NCBI GenBank assembly: GCA_011800155.1
Contig: CM022375.1
Location: 868,001 to 932,000, forward strand
Reading direction: 5' to 3'
DNA: 64,000 nt
Source of the DNA: Flammulina velutipes
Taxonomy: Eukaryota; Basidiomycota; Agaricomycetes; Agaricales; Physalacriaceae
In this document: positions 33,773-45,916 of the stretch, in pieces
Numbering within the stretch: the stretch's first letter is position 1
Layout: every line of letters begins with the position of its first letter
Notes under the pieces: generated by a model
Seen by the model: only the letters and a program-made list of their open reading frames with translations
Databases searched by the model: none
What the model was told of the DNA's origin: nothing
Made by a program: the position numbers and the translations under genes

Positions 33773-35089
33773 CTGCCTCGAACGAGGTTGGTGTCATGTT
33801 GCGGAAGTGCGGCCCGTTGTACCGTACTGCTTTTCTTCAACCACCATCATTCTTCGCACCAACAATGATCTTTGACTCCGTTCAATTCTCTTTACACTGT
33901 CGTACGCTCCGACATAGAAAATCCATCCCTGCGGTGAGTTGGTATGGAATAGTAAATTGTACGTCGTTGTCCTGCTATTTTCTTGTCCATTTCTATCAGA
34001 CCCAGATACCCATTATCCCTCGTGCTCTATTGTGGCATACTCAGCTACACTCTTGATATTCCGGCGCGCATCCGGGGGTCAGTGCTCGCTGCGCCATCCT
34101 CCCTCTACTTTCGACGCCGATATTGCCACCTTAACGCTCTTATCACCATCCATGCCAGTGTCCATTGCGTCTACACGTCACCATTGTCTCCTTTCTCTCG
34201 CTTCAATTGGAATGATCTCTTTCTCCGTTCGCGTGGAATGCTGTCTGAGGACATTGTACGTCGGCGTACGTCCGTATTCAAATTATCCTACTTCAGCTCT
34301 CCGTTAGCATTTACGGGTTCTACGCCGACCTTTGATGCAACAAACGAACGCCGCCTCCATTGGCAAGCCCTCTTCATCTTCGTGTCCTAGTATTCCTACG
34401 TTCATCCTTAAGTTACATCTATGTCGGATTCCACCGTACACCACATGCACAGCTGTCGTCGAACACTGAGTACGGCCTTTTTCTGGTTTCACATTCTTTC
34501 AGACGGGCGAAACGATTACTGCATGTCGACATCGCCAAGACGAAAGCACTCATACGCAGCGATGGAGGTCGCGCTCTAGAGTTATTAATAATGCTTCACT
34601 CCGGGATTCAATGGTCTCGTCGTCTCCAATGTCTAGCATTCCAAATATCTCGCTTCCCTCTCGCATCGCCGAACAATCTCCCTTTCATATGTATGTTTCG
34701 TTTCGCGAGTAATTAGTGTAACTTACCTCAATCTGATATCTCGTGCATGCGACCTAGCGAGCGATAATCAGTGTTTCCCAAATTAACTGACCAACGACAC
34801 TTTGAATCCTGATTGCACTGGTATAACACTCCTCCCAACTCGAACGTAGCTGACATTGTGCAGCACATTTCGTGTACGAAGGTAAGCGACACAATAATTG
34901 TCGGAGTCTTTTCTTATGAATCCAGAAGCATCGTGCATCCTGAGGATGTACTATTACTATCAACGTGTAGCAGGTACGTGTTCGAGCTATGAAGGTGAAG
35001 CGAGAGGTAAGTAACGGCACCCAGAAAGGTGGCGTAGCAGGAGTCAAGGGTGTGACCGGGTTGATATTCCCACGGTAATGTACTTCTCG
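33773..35089. other. Intergenic, nothing supported
   Basis: Several overlapping frames of 60-149 aa (33939-34390, 34754-35203) lack motifs or phase-closed introns. Confidence 0.35.
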
Positions 35090-35225
35090 TAACCTTACAA
35101 CGGTTGAGGAATCCGGCGATCTTGGTTGGAAATGGAGCACGGACTTTACAACGGTTGAGGTAGGAAAATCCGGGCAGTGCTCTTGATTGGAAATCATCGT
35201 CATAGGACTTTACAACGGTTGAGAA
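35090..35225 (+). repeat. Short tandem repeat with TTACAACGGTTGAG core
   Basis: The core occurs three times, at about 35093, 35147 and 35210, mostly inside a longer GGACTTTACAACGGTTGAG unit followed by AATCCGGG and CTCTTG-type tails. Spacing is about 54 and 63 bp. Imperfect minisatellite upstream of the M35 peptidase gene. Confidence 0.6.
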
Positions 35226-35508
35226 ATCCGGGCATCGCTCTTGGAAGTCGATAACGGATGTTACGCATTACAGTAAAGTACTTGGCCATAGCGCGAAAGG
35301 TCATTCCACAAGCTAGATACATGATTTAGTGGACTGATCTTTGAGCTTAGAGCTTTCCTCTAGCGTTCTCAAGCTACTGATTCTTTGATTCTTCCCGCCG
35401 CTTAGGGATACGTGTTGCACGACATATCTTCGTAACATGGTGATCACGGTTGATGCTGTCCAACAGTGTTATGTTTAAAAGCAGCGTCAATCTTTGAATG
35501 CTCACAAA

Positions 35509-37175
35509 ATGCCTCTGCTCTCATTTCATGGAACTGCTTTCCTGGCGACACTTTTCCTGAGCGTGGCAGCGATGCCGACCTCGAAGCCTGCACAAGGAGT
35601 TAGTCTGGTACTATCCCTCGAAGGTATAGTATTTCTCGTCTATGGTTCCCGCCGATATACTCATGCATGCAACCATCTAGTTCCATCTTCCGTCGACAAT
35701 GTCGGCGAGTTCACCGTAACTGGCACGCTGAAATCCGACAGCACCAAAGACATCAAAGTGGTCACAGATCCGAGCGGGATACTCTTCGATTATTTCGCCC
35801 CGGATGTTCTCGATTTCAAGAAGGAGTCGTACGAAATGTTGAAGAATTCGGACAATATCACCGAAGTGGATTTAGAAGAACAGACTATGCCCATGTTTGT
35901 GGGCGCCAGAGCAAAATGGTCTATTGGGACCTATTTGGTTGACGACGGGAAGGAAGACACTGATGGTGAAGCTGGAAATAAGGATACACAGTCTTGGGCA
36001 TCGGATGGAAGCAGCTCGGGATCCTCAGATTATGCCAGCGACGACGACGCAAACAGCTCTCAACCCTCGGAAGCGGACTCCTCCAACACCAGTGCAGGAA
36101 GCTCGCAGGGAGAAGGCAAAACATATCCTGCTCACACCACTCACGATCTCAAAGCTGGTGAATCAATGGAGTTCACATACAAAGGTGCGCCACATCCACC
36201 ATTATCGCTGTTTATCTAATAGTCTCTATAGTGGGCCAGGGGTATGATTTCACTAAATCCGGCGCTGGCGTCTACAACGTCAAACTCTCGCGCGATTTCT
36301 TCTGGGTTTTGGTCGACGATGTCCTTACCACAGTCAAGGTGGATGTCAAATCTAGCAAAGTGACAATCAAGGGGAAACTTACCGGCAAACTTCCTCCTCC
36401 GAAAAAGAACAAAGTTAGCAAATGGGATATAAATAAACGAGAAGAACTCTTGCTGGGAACAATAGACTGCCCTGCTATTGCAATTCCGATAATTTTGCGA
36501 TCGGCAAGGATCGCAATGAAGCTTGTAGATGCATCTATCAAGTGAGTTCGTTCAAAGTACTGATCAGGTCTATGGGATACTTATACACGATCCAGGTCCC
36601 TCAACGGTATGGATGCAGTCGGCTCGGACCGGACCCCATACGAACTGTGGTTCGGGCCCTGGGATACCAAGGGAACCCTCTTTCAACCTTACCGGCCTAG
36701 GGATCATGTTAAAGCTATGTACAAAAGTCTTCGCCCTTTCGATACGGCTGGCGCGAATGGGGGGTACACCTACGATTGTGCTTGCGACAGGAATATATTG
36801 GCATATGTGATAATTGAGTCAGTGTCGTCCAACTTTCATTCGAGCCAGCCATTTATCGTCACTATCTGATGCAGGTACAACGAGGCGCCCGAAGATCCGA
36901 TTATTTACCTCTGCAAAAAGTTCCGCTCTGGACAGGTACGAGTTGCTGGCGGGACGGATACAAAGGCGGGTACACTGATACATGAAGCTACACATTTCCC
37001 CTTCGTTCGCCCTCGCGCTCAGGATATTGCATATGACGTCGAGAACGCTAAAACCCTCGCATCAAAACCATTCGAGGCGACAAGGAATGCAGATTCTTAT
37101 GAGTATTTCGCCGAGGGCCACTATACACCTTCAATGAATGAAGGTTATCAAAGGGTTAAGCCCGCCGGAACATAG
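35509..37175 (+). CDS. Secreted M35-type (aspzincin) metalloendopeptidase
   Basis: Model join(35509..35623, 35681..36184, 36232..36541, 36596..36817, 36875..37175), 483 aa, all phases closed. Signal peptide at residues 1-20 (LLSFHGTAFLATLFLSVAA). The N-terminal domain (SVDNVGEFTVTGTL, TDPSGILFDYF) matches the pro-region of fungal peptidyl-Lys metalloendopeptidases. The catalytic HEATH motif is at about 420-424 in AGTLIHEATHF, followed by NADSYEYFAEG, the conserved M35 C-terminal block. The usual second motif GTxDxxYG is replaced by RAQDIAYD: the aspartate is kept, the G/T and final G are not. Unusually, residues ~150-210 are a Ser/Asp/Glu-rich low-complexity insertion and a lysine-rich stretch (PPPKKNKVSKW) follows. 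The family cleaves peptide bonds before lysine; altered activity is possible. TATA-like TTTAAAAG at about 35474. Confidence 0.88.
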
Positions 37176-37405
37176 ATTAATTTACCCATATCAATGCTAA
37201 TTTTCATGTACGCCCTTCCGCTGTGCCAATTCTCATTTTGGAAGAAAACAGCTGTAACGCTGGACACTGTGGCAAAATGGTGTATTGAGACCTATTGGAT
37301 TGACCGCAGTCGGAAGAATGAGAAGAATAGTCCACCCACTGATACAAAGTGTCCGGACATGTCCATACATGCAGGAACTTGCTGGTGAAAACACACATCC
37401 TGTAC

Positions 37406-38612
37406 CTAGACGTGATCAAGAGCGTGAGAATGAACGTGGCGAAAGTTAGTTCGACAAATCAATCCACAAGGAGTGTCAATAATTTGATGGGAGGAGTTTG
37501 GCGCTGTTTGCCTACAGTTGTGCTCTTTCACTCCATCATGCAATCTCTCCGCTGCTGCCAGCAGCCTCGCCTCATCCCATTGCGGGCACGTACAGTTCTT
37601 CCACCTCTCCGCGCACACATAGCAGAACTGCGTACGGCACCTGCACGTCATATGGTAACACCCATGATGCAACTCGATAACGTTCTGGCATCCCGGACAC
37701 GTCTGCCAATGCTGCTCCGCTGCAAAAGCGCGCACAGCCAGAGTCTCCTGGTCCTCGGGACAGAGCGCGCCGGGGTGAGAAGGCTGCTTGCACGCGGAGC
37801 ATGTCACCGAAAGGCACCTCGTGCATGGAACATCCTCACCGCCAAATTCCTCCGTCGAGCCGAGGAAGGTGGAGCAGGTCGCAGTGGTGCAGTATAGGCG
37901 ATGAACGGCAAGGGTACCCAGCTCGCGAGCACTGGCTTCGAATTGCTGGTGGAGAGTTTTGTCGAGGAGGGGGAAAATAGTAGAGTGGATGAAAGGCTGG
38001 TTGCAGCATCGGGGAGGGTAGAGCGATTCGTCATTGACGCACGCTCGTATGAGGTCACGCAGACAGTCAAGACAATACCTATGCCGGCATGGTGCTGAGT
38101 AGGATGTGTGAAGATGGACGCCGTCGCCACAAATGACACACTCCATCCGGGTTGTGTTGCTACTAGTTGCCACTCGCACAACAGAAGTGTCATCATCGTC
38201 ATCCGGTGTGGGAGGAGATGATGGTCTAGATACAATTAAAACAACGTGTTACACGGAATTGGCAGAATGGCACTCACCGATTACCTTCCAAGCTTCGTTG
38301 ATGCTCGGATTGTTCAGGCAACGGACGACCTTCAGCGAGCGCCTGTGCATACTCGCGGTCATCATGCGCAGCTTGTTCGGCAGCTAGGACATCTGCGTCG
38401 GTCATAAGAGCCTGATCGATACTCTGAGCGAGTCTAACATCCATAAGCATTGCACGAAAGCTCTCTTCTTGTATCCTTAAAGCGATCTCCTCATCAGAGG
38501 GACCAACGTCGTCGCGGCCTTTACCCTTGCGTCGTCCGTTGATCTCTTCGATGTCGTCGAGGATCAGCTGCGAGATCAATGCAGCACTAGCCGCATCCCA
38601 GTCGTACGACAT
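37406..38612 (-). CDS. RBR-type E3 ubiquitin ligase
   Basis: Model complement(join(37406..38225, 38278..38612)), 384 aa. Exon 1 encodes a helical, acidic N-terminus (YDWDAASAALISQLILDDIEE). Exon 2 encodes RING1 (CVICGDG...CRHRYCLDC), IBR (LYCTTATCSTF...CTRCLSVTCSACKQPSHPG) and RING2 (CPGCQNVIELHHGCYHMTC, CRTQFCYVCAERW). The cysteine in HGCYHM is the expected catalytic residue that receives ubiquitin from the E2. After RING2 the protein diverges (RLHDGVKEHNC) and lacks the HDC...CEEC tail kept in the relics at 33.5 and 39.0 kb, so its 3' end may be rearranged. Confidence 0.88.
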
Positions 38613-39051
38613 GGTAGTACTAAAGGAAGAAGCTGAAGGTCTAAAAATGTGGTCCGAGATATTGATGCGCTGGCATCATCTGATAAGGGACACGAGGTTG
38701 AGCTTATTACCGATCCTTATGCCACACACGTTCCCCTTATTGACGTCGAATACTTTCATATATCGTCAATATTACCGTTAGTAACTTCATGGCGGTTGAA
38801 ATAGAATGCTTTCAGACCTTTTCCCCCTCGTTCCTAACCAAGTCCAGCAATGACACTCAAAGCTCGTTCAGCTAACGACGGACATAGATATCAAAATGGA
38901 AACCAGTAAAGTTTACTCTACAAACGATTTCTAGAGCATCTAACGCAAGCCTCAAGCTGGCAGCTACACACCTACCATAAAACTATTAGTGTGTTGACAA
39001 CGCCACACAACGAAAACAATCTAAACTCACCGAGATAAAATTCCACAAATC
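38613..39051. other. Spacer between RBR paralogs
   Basis: Part of it (38925-38960, TCTACAAACGATTTCTAGAGC) repeats at about 33430, marking duplicated 3' flanks. No gene. Confidence 0.45.
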
Positions 39052-40212
39052 ATGATGACATTCCTCGCATTGGGCTCCCCCATTCCGCCGATCACAGTCA
39101 TGGTAATCCCACAAATACTCAACCCGTCTCTGTACTTCCTGTGTGCTGCCGGCTGGCCTACCACCGCCCCCGTTATCTCATTCGCCACACGCCTCTCCGC
39201 AACGGCCAACAGCCTATCCTCATCCCACTGCGGACACATGCAATTCTTCCATATCTCCGCACACACATAACAGAACTGTGTCCGGCACCTGCACGACATA
39301 TGGTAACATCCATGCAGGAGCTCAATGACACCTTGACATCCTGGACATGTCTGCCAACTTTGCTCCGCCGCAAGAGCACGTACAGCCAGTGTCACTTAGT
39401 CCTCGGGGCAGCGCGCACCAGGATGAGAGGACTGTTTGCATGATGCACACGAGGAGGAAAGACAGCTGGTGCAGGGAACGTCCCAGGAAAAGTTTTCCGT
39501 CGAGCCGAGGAAGGCTGAACAAGTCGGAGAGGCGCAGTAGAGAAGGAGAGCGGCGGGGGTGCCAAGCTCACGAGCACTGGCCTCGAACCGTTGGCGGAGA
39601 GTGACTTCAAGAAGCGGTAGGATGGTTGAATGGACGAATGGTTGGTTGCAGCAGCGGGGAGGGTAGAGCGATTCGTCGTTGTACTCGCTCGAATGAGATC
39701 ACATAGACATGCAATGCAGCATCGATGCCTACATGGCGCTGGATAGGAAGCATGCCTCCGGACGACGTCGCCGCAGATAACACACTCGATACGCGGGATG
39801 CTACCAGATGCCATCCGGGCGACGTCAACATCTCCATGTCCATCGCTCGCAAGCGAGGGAGACCTGTTTATGGATTAAACATCATACTCAAAGAAGTCCA
39901 AAACGATGTACGCACTGGTTAACCTCCAAACGTCGTTGATACTCCGATTGTTCTGGCAGCGGACGGCCTTCATTGAGTGCCTGTGCGTACTTGTAATCAT
40001 CCTGTGCTGCTTGAGCTGCGACGAGAATATCGCAGAGCTTAGTTTATACTCTGAGCGAACATGGCGCGAAAGCTTTCCTCCTGTAAGCTGAAAGCAACAT
40101 CCTCGTCAGTGGGTCCAACACCAGCACGGCCTCTCCGTCGGACAGCTTCAATGCCGCCCAAGATGAGCTGGGAAACGAGCGCGGCACTCGCAGCGTCCAA
40201 TTCATACGCCAT
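39052..40212 (-). pseudogene. Decayed RBR ubiquitin-ligase gene
   Basis: Exon 1 starts at 40212 (AYELDAASAALVSQLILGG) like the intact neighbour but hits TAA after FAQSIN and then shifts frame. Exon 2 restarts IECVICGDVVRRHASYPAPC. One base is missing after LIRAS, moving NDESLYPPRCCNQPF into another frame, and TAA replaces CAG after ARCPED. RING2 persists intact (CPGCQGVIELLHGCYHMSC). At least four lesions, so non-functional. Confidence 0.85.
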
Positions 40213-40656
40213 GATGATGAAGAAAATGGCTGAAAAGATGAAAGGAAAGTGGTCAAAGGAGTAAAAGAGCCGGAACTCATTTGGTAAGCAGCCACGAGGT
40301 TGAACGTGTCTTTAAAGAACTTGTCATCAATATTCATGGTAGTGAACGCCAGGTTTTAGATATGACTGTGATCAGGGCTTCAACGAAGAGAGTATCGCGA
40401 GTTTGGTACATGAGAGCTGACCTGCGAGAATGACACCATAAGCCTTTCTGCGATGAAAGTCCGGTAAAAAGTCTCTCACATTCAGACTTCCCACTACTCA
40501 GAGCGTAGACGATAAGTAACCCTCGTTCAAGACCAGGCGAGCCAGTCGATACGAAGATCTAAATTCAAAAAATGTTGGAACACAGCCTCCAAGAAACGAG
40601 CGGACTGACCTTTGGGTGGCTATGCTTTACATTACAACACACTGGTACGATGAAGA

Positions 40657-41203
40657 TTAGAATGATACGGATAACATCGGATGCGTCGAGCTCACACAAC
40701 AGCAGTAGCAGTTCAAGCATCCTTTCCCACCACTGACGAACAGGTAAGGAATATAACCGAACACCAAGCAGCGAGCGCTTACCTATCATCATGCTGTGCT
40801 ACGCCGTTCCCTGCTGTGCTCGACGCCGCAGTTGGTTAGACGAACCAAGAGGAAAAGCGTGAAACTCACGTTGTCCAGCATGTCCTAATGTCTCCTGGGG
40901 CCGTGCGCCCTCAAAGCTAGAGCACTGGCTGGGAGGAGCATAGCTTGAAGGGGGATCTGCGAGAGGTATAGACTATCCCCAGACGCTCCACGGTGTTGAC
41001 TTACCTTGGTATCCTCCGAGTCCAACTATCGAAGTGCCGTCAATTACAGCACTGGTAATGTCGACAATGAATAACTCACCAGGCGAGACGGGAAACGATG
41101 CATGATTTGAGCGGGACAGGGAAGAGATCTCAGGCTCTGGCATCGTTACAGATGGCTGCGGGAATCCGAAGTCAGGCTCCGGCATACGATATGGCGAGGT
41201 CAT
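40657..41203 (-). CDS. Small Pro-rich protein with Cys-rich C-terminus
   Basis: Tentative five-exon model complement(join(40657..40732, 40783..40798, 40870..40956, 41005..41025, 41080..41203)), 107 aa, phases closed. The N-terminus is proline-rich (SPYRMPEPDFGFPQP, MPEPEISSLS) and the C-terminus cysteine-clustered (GKGCLNCYCCCVSS). This layout recalls CYSTM-like small membrane-associated proteins, but that is only resemblance. Exons of 16 and 21 nt make the model fragile. Confidence 0.33.
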
Positions 41204-42748
41204 GGTAAGAGTGAGAGAAGTACGGAGCGAGTATGATCCGGATTATCTTCCCCGTGTCTGATTCAGCTGCGTGACGACTCGGATTGGCGATAAAAACGAG
41301 AATAGATTGCCCACGGAGTACGATTAAGCAGCTGTTGGCGTTTCTAAATGTGTGGTGCGTGTTTGTTATTTGTGAAGGTAAGTATAGGTGGATGGCCAAC
41401 GCACCTGTCTGACGACCAATGGGAAGAACGTGAAATAAGTCCATTGTGCAGTGCCCGTGTTCATGGAAAGAGCAAGCCTTTAGAAAAGCTGACGGTCCCA
41501 CAGCACTGCAGAGAAGTCAGCCAGTTGGAGCCATGAAGATGGAGGTAGCGCACCTTCTGCTCGTATTGGACTCTCCTGATTCCTCTGCCTGGTCTCCTTT
41601 CCAAAGCGGACACGGGCCAGTATAACGGTGAGCGCATCGCGGGAATTTGTACGAGTGCTTAACGGTCCTGACGAGGTCCTGGTAGAATTAATCTGCGATA
41701 AATAGGACTGTCTGCCAGCCCTGTCGACATGTTTATAGACAGCATCTGAGGCAATTTATACGCGAGGTTGTCAATGAGGGCAGACTGGCACGAAATGCAT
41801 TGTCAGACTGCGATAAACTTGTTAGTCGTCAAGGCAGACGTCGTAGACGGATACGCACCAGCGCCCGGCAATGAATATTTATGGGCATTGCGTTGTCGAG
41901 TGCACATTCAGCACTGTGAGGGCTCCTTGTTGTATTTCTCCTTGACGAACAGAAAGACGGTCTATCAAGGAAGGAAGGCAAGGTGTGTTGGACCCGGGCC
42001 GAAAATGCCGATTATCGTACCTTTCTTCTTGCCAATACGACTGTTACGTCGTCTATAGCTATTCTGTGGTATTCTCCGTTGCTCCGTTGCTGGGCTCTGC
42101 GTATCTGCTCTGAAACTACTCCTGCTCTCGTATAGACGAAGGTCAGTGGCCCGCTCACCAAAGGCTGTGGGATTATCTGTCGATTGATGCTTCTTGTGCA
42201 GGGAACTTCTTTTGAGTCGAGAGGGCTATGTTACTTAAACATTCCCGGGTGTATTAGCGACATCGCCTTGATATCAATGTCCAAGCGCCCAGGATTGTTT
42301 CGTTCTTATTGAAGGAGGACCCGGGTTCTCACTAATCTTACCGTATTGTGGCGGGGGAAAGTATCCCCCGAAAGGATGACAACGAGTAACCCATGCGGAT
42401 CTAGGATTTTACACCTCTCACATCGCACTCAAAGAGTATCACACAGTACGTTCATTTAGTCACAGAAAGATTAATCCTCTCTGACCATTCCGCCCAGTAC
42501 TACGGCGATTCCTTGGACATAGATATCCGAGCCATCTTTGGCAGGTATATATTAGCGGCTTAGAGATGGCAGTAGCCCGCTAGCTGTGTGAAATAGACGC
42601 GAGTGGCATGGACATCATTTCATCCATACAAACTCCGACCAATACCACAAGACCCAGGCCAACGCTATCTTTCCCACGAACAGCTTCTTGTCGTCCTATC
42701 ACCAACCACCAGCATTGTTTCCCCACTGAAATCCTGGTTGAGATCAAA
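41204..42748. other. NACHT1 upstream region, repeated family
   Basis: No intact gene. Blocks recur upstream of the other NACHT copies: GATGGAGGTAGCGCACCTTC-like at 41548 (also about 46492 and 58830), the GGCAAGGTGTGTTGG...GAAAATGCCG block at 41970 (also 46895, 49200, 59195), and ATCACACAGTACGTTCATT at 42438 (also 59906). Confidence 0.6.
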
Positions 42749-45700
42749 ATGGTCCGCAAGAGAAGACGCTCGCCGAGCAGGAGTCCGTCCCCACGACGAA
42801 CCGCTACTACGTCAACGTCTACTACGAGGCTACCAGCGACATCGACTTCGTCACAATCACGTAGAGACGGCAGCGGGAAGCTCGGCCTTGGCTTTCCTCG
42901 CTTGAAAGGTCGCAAGTGTCAAAACAACACTGGTGGAAGCCGCTCAAGCAACACTCATCGCTCGGTGTCTTCTCTACCAGCCACTGCTTCATCCTCCACT
43001 ACTGTATCTCCCAATAATGCTCTTCTCCCCTCTTCTCCATGTCCGCATCCTCCTTCTGCTCCGATACAGCCTACTGAATCTTCGATGAAAGGTGAAAGCG
43101 TCTTCGTCGTGCCGTCACAATCATTAATTCTGTTTTAGTTGCAGGAACAGTAATCTGGGACGGATTTAACGAAGCACTCAAAGTGGCAAAGGAGTCGTCA
43201 GACTGGAACCCGATTCTCAAGGCAGCGCTCGGAGGTGCTGTGGCGGTCATTGACCTGGGCAAGGTGCGCGAGTATCATCGTCTAGGCCACCTGCTATGCT
43301 AACGCGCACACTTAGAAAGTGAATTCGAATTGGAGCGAGATGGAGGTCCTCGTGACCAGAATCGAGGGCTTGCAACGCATCTTGGAGATGCGCATGAAAA
43401 CTCCTCGTTTGGGCCATAATTTGTCCGCCGGCTATGTTGATAAATGCGCACAGTAGGTGGCGTTCATACGTCCAGGAGCGGTGTTCTCATGTGCTGCAGG
43501 ACATTGGAGCGAGAAGTCTCCAAGATCAAGGATATGCAGACGCACGGGACGATCAGGAGGGCCGTGCAGGGCACAAGCGACGGGGATCGTCTTTTAGGTG
43601 TCTACAGGTGCATCAAAGACATTCTCGACGATTTGCAGGTTGGGTTTTCAAGTTTGTCAGACCCTTTGGGCAGTGACTAACCATGGCAATAGTACACTGT
43701 CGGATTGTCCATTGAGCACGATACGAGTATAATTCGTCAGGTAAGCCATTCCGTTATATCCATCGAGCGAGATACGGACTATTGCTTTCAGAGCGTCGCC
43801 CTCAAAGAACTGCCAATCTCTGTGACAGCGGCCCACAACGCAGCTATTGGTGACACCCCCGTCTCCCGACAAGCCTGCACGAAGGATACCCGCCTCGCCG
43901 TCATCGAGCCAATCCTTAGTTGGATATCCGGGCCTCAAAGCCCACCTGTATACTGGCTGACAGGACCGGCTGGCGTAGGCAAAACCACTATCGCCCAGAC
44001 AATCTGCGAGTATCTCGTCCCACCGACTGACGAGGACGGGGTGTTGAAAGAACTGGTCGAACGGCGACTTGTCTCGTACTTCTGTTCACGTCAGCTCGAT
44101 AGCGGGGAATCCAAACGACTGGTGCCTACTCTTTGTCGCCGACTTGCGGAGCATTCCTCGTCGTACGCGGGAGAGCTAATCCGTACTTTAGAGACAAACT
44201 TAACCCTTCCTCACGCCATACTCAGAGATCAAATGAATGGTTTACTAGTCAAACCATGGGTGTTGAGTGCCACTCAACGTTCGGGTCTCCCTTCACCGAT
44301 AATCATCGTTGATGCCTTGGATGAGAACGACAGCGGGTTCGAGTTTTTGGATCTGTTGCTGAATGCCGTCGACGGCCACAAGTTTGACGGCCTGCGCTTC
44401 CTCCTCACCAGTCGAACAGATCCGGACATTGAGAGGCGATGTCAATCATTCCCCGAGGACGCGGTTTGTCGATTGCAGGAAGTCCCAATAGCAGATGTTC
44501 ATCATGACATCACCTTGTATCTGCAGGCCAGCCTGCCGAAGGTAAAAGATGAACTGCGTCGAGATCTGGCAGATCGTGCCGGAAATCTATTCATCTACGC
44601 GTCAACTGTGGTGAAGATGACGTGCAGAGCTCGGGGAAGTGAGCAAGACAGGATCATCAGGACAGTATTGCAAGCATCATCGATCAGCCGACTTGATGAT
44701 CTCTACGCTGGTATCGTCCACGAAGCGATTTACCACGAAAACGAGGCTATCCAACGAGGCCGACTTCATGTTTTGCATACTATTATATGCAAACATGCGC
44801 TTTATTCTCATTCCCCTTCAAATGAGCTCATCTATCAACTCAGTACTCCTGAAAAGGATGTTTTCTCCGCCGTAGTGGATGGTCTACATGCGGTCATGTA
44901 CGAGGCGGAAGACGGTTCTATCCTCACCTATCACACCTCCTTCCCCGACTTCATCCTTCGCCCGCCCACCTCTTTCATCTCGTCGATGTACTTGAACCCG
45001 CTTTGCGATAAGGGTTTACATCACGCACATCTGACTCGACGCTGCTACGAGATCATGGCTGAGCGCTTACACTTCAATATGTGTAACCTCAAGTCATCCT
45101 TCGACATGAACAAGGATATACCAGATTTGCCGAGCCGTGTCAAAGCCAACATTGACCCGGTATTGAAATATGCGGTACTGTACTGGATCACCCATCTTGT
45201 GGAGTCTGGGCCGGATGCAGATACACTGAACTCCATTCCACTGCGCAAGATTCCTCTCGCATTTATTGAGAACATTTTTCTCTACTGGCTTGAGGTGTTA
45301 CACCTTATACCTGAAACAGTGTATATGGATCCCCTTGTGAATGACTGGATTGAAAAGGTGAATGAATTTGAACACCTGTAGTTTTCTTGTATTCATGCCA
45401 ATCTTGCAATAGCACTGTCCCGAGCACATCAAGATCTGGGATGAAATGCAGTGGTTCTATTTTGTCTCCACAAACTTCCACCACCCTTCTACCCCCCATA
45501 TCTACATATCACTCCTCGGCTTATGGAGGCCAGATTCAAACATTTCTAGGATGTGGCGGCCGCGTTTCCCTCACCTTCCCAATGTTGCACTGGGTGGCCA
45601 GAGGAATCATACATATATCACTTGGAGGGGTTTCGGGCCCCAGGATTCAGAAGGAGACACTGAAGACGGCACCCTCGGGGATGACATTGCATTGGTGGGT

Positions 45701-45916
45701 GTGCCACCGCGGCGGTTGGATCGTGAGACTGGCTGGGTTTTATCGGAGGATGGTTGTCGGATAGTTTGGCTGTCATATATGGTGAAGGAGGGTGCGATGC
45801 CCACAGAGATTGTACGGCATTATATGGTACTCCCAGAACTTGACCAGGTTTCCTTCGACTTGCAGTACCTTGGCCCAAATTGGACTAGGATTTACGAACC
45901 CCCGTACACCCAGTAG
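42749..45916 (+). CDS. NACHT-domain NTPase (NLR-like), intact
   Basis: Model join(42749..43091, 43139..43263, 43316..43452, 43500..43638, 43693..43740, 43792..45357, 45413..45916), 953 aa, all phases closed. Residues 1-115 are basic and Ser/Pro/Thr-rich (RKRRRSPSRSPSPRR). A helical module follows (VIWDGFNEALKVAKESSDW ... AALGGAV). NACHT: P-loop GPAGVGKTT at about 322-330, hhhhDALDE Walker B (IIIVDALDE) at about 434-442, sensor-like LLTSRTDPD, and the winged-helix part to about residue 785. The last exon (168 aa) has no WD40, TPR or ankyrin pattern; it ends in VGVPPRRLDRETGWVL and YLGPNWTRIYEPP. NACHT proteins are switch NTPases of the STAND class, in fungi linked to non-self recognition; the ligand here is unknown. 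A start at 42608 is possible, but 42749 matches NACHT2. Confidence 0.9.

Noticed and set aside
33939..34390. Two overlapping 122- and 135-aa ORFs
   Set aside because: Mutually overlapping frames without domain resemblance or phase-closed introns.
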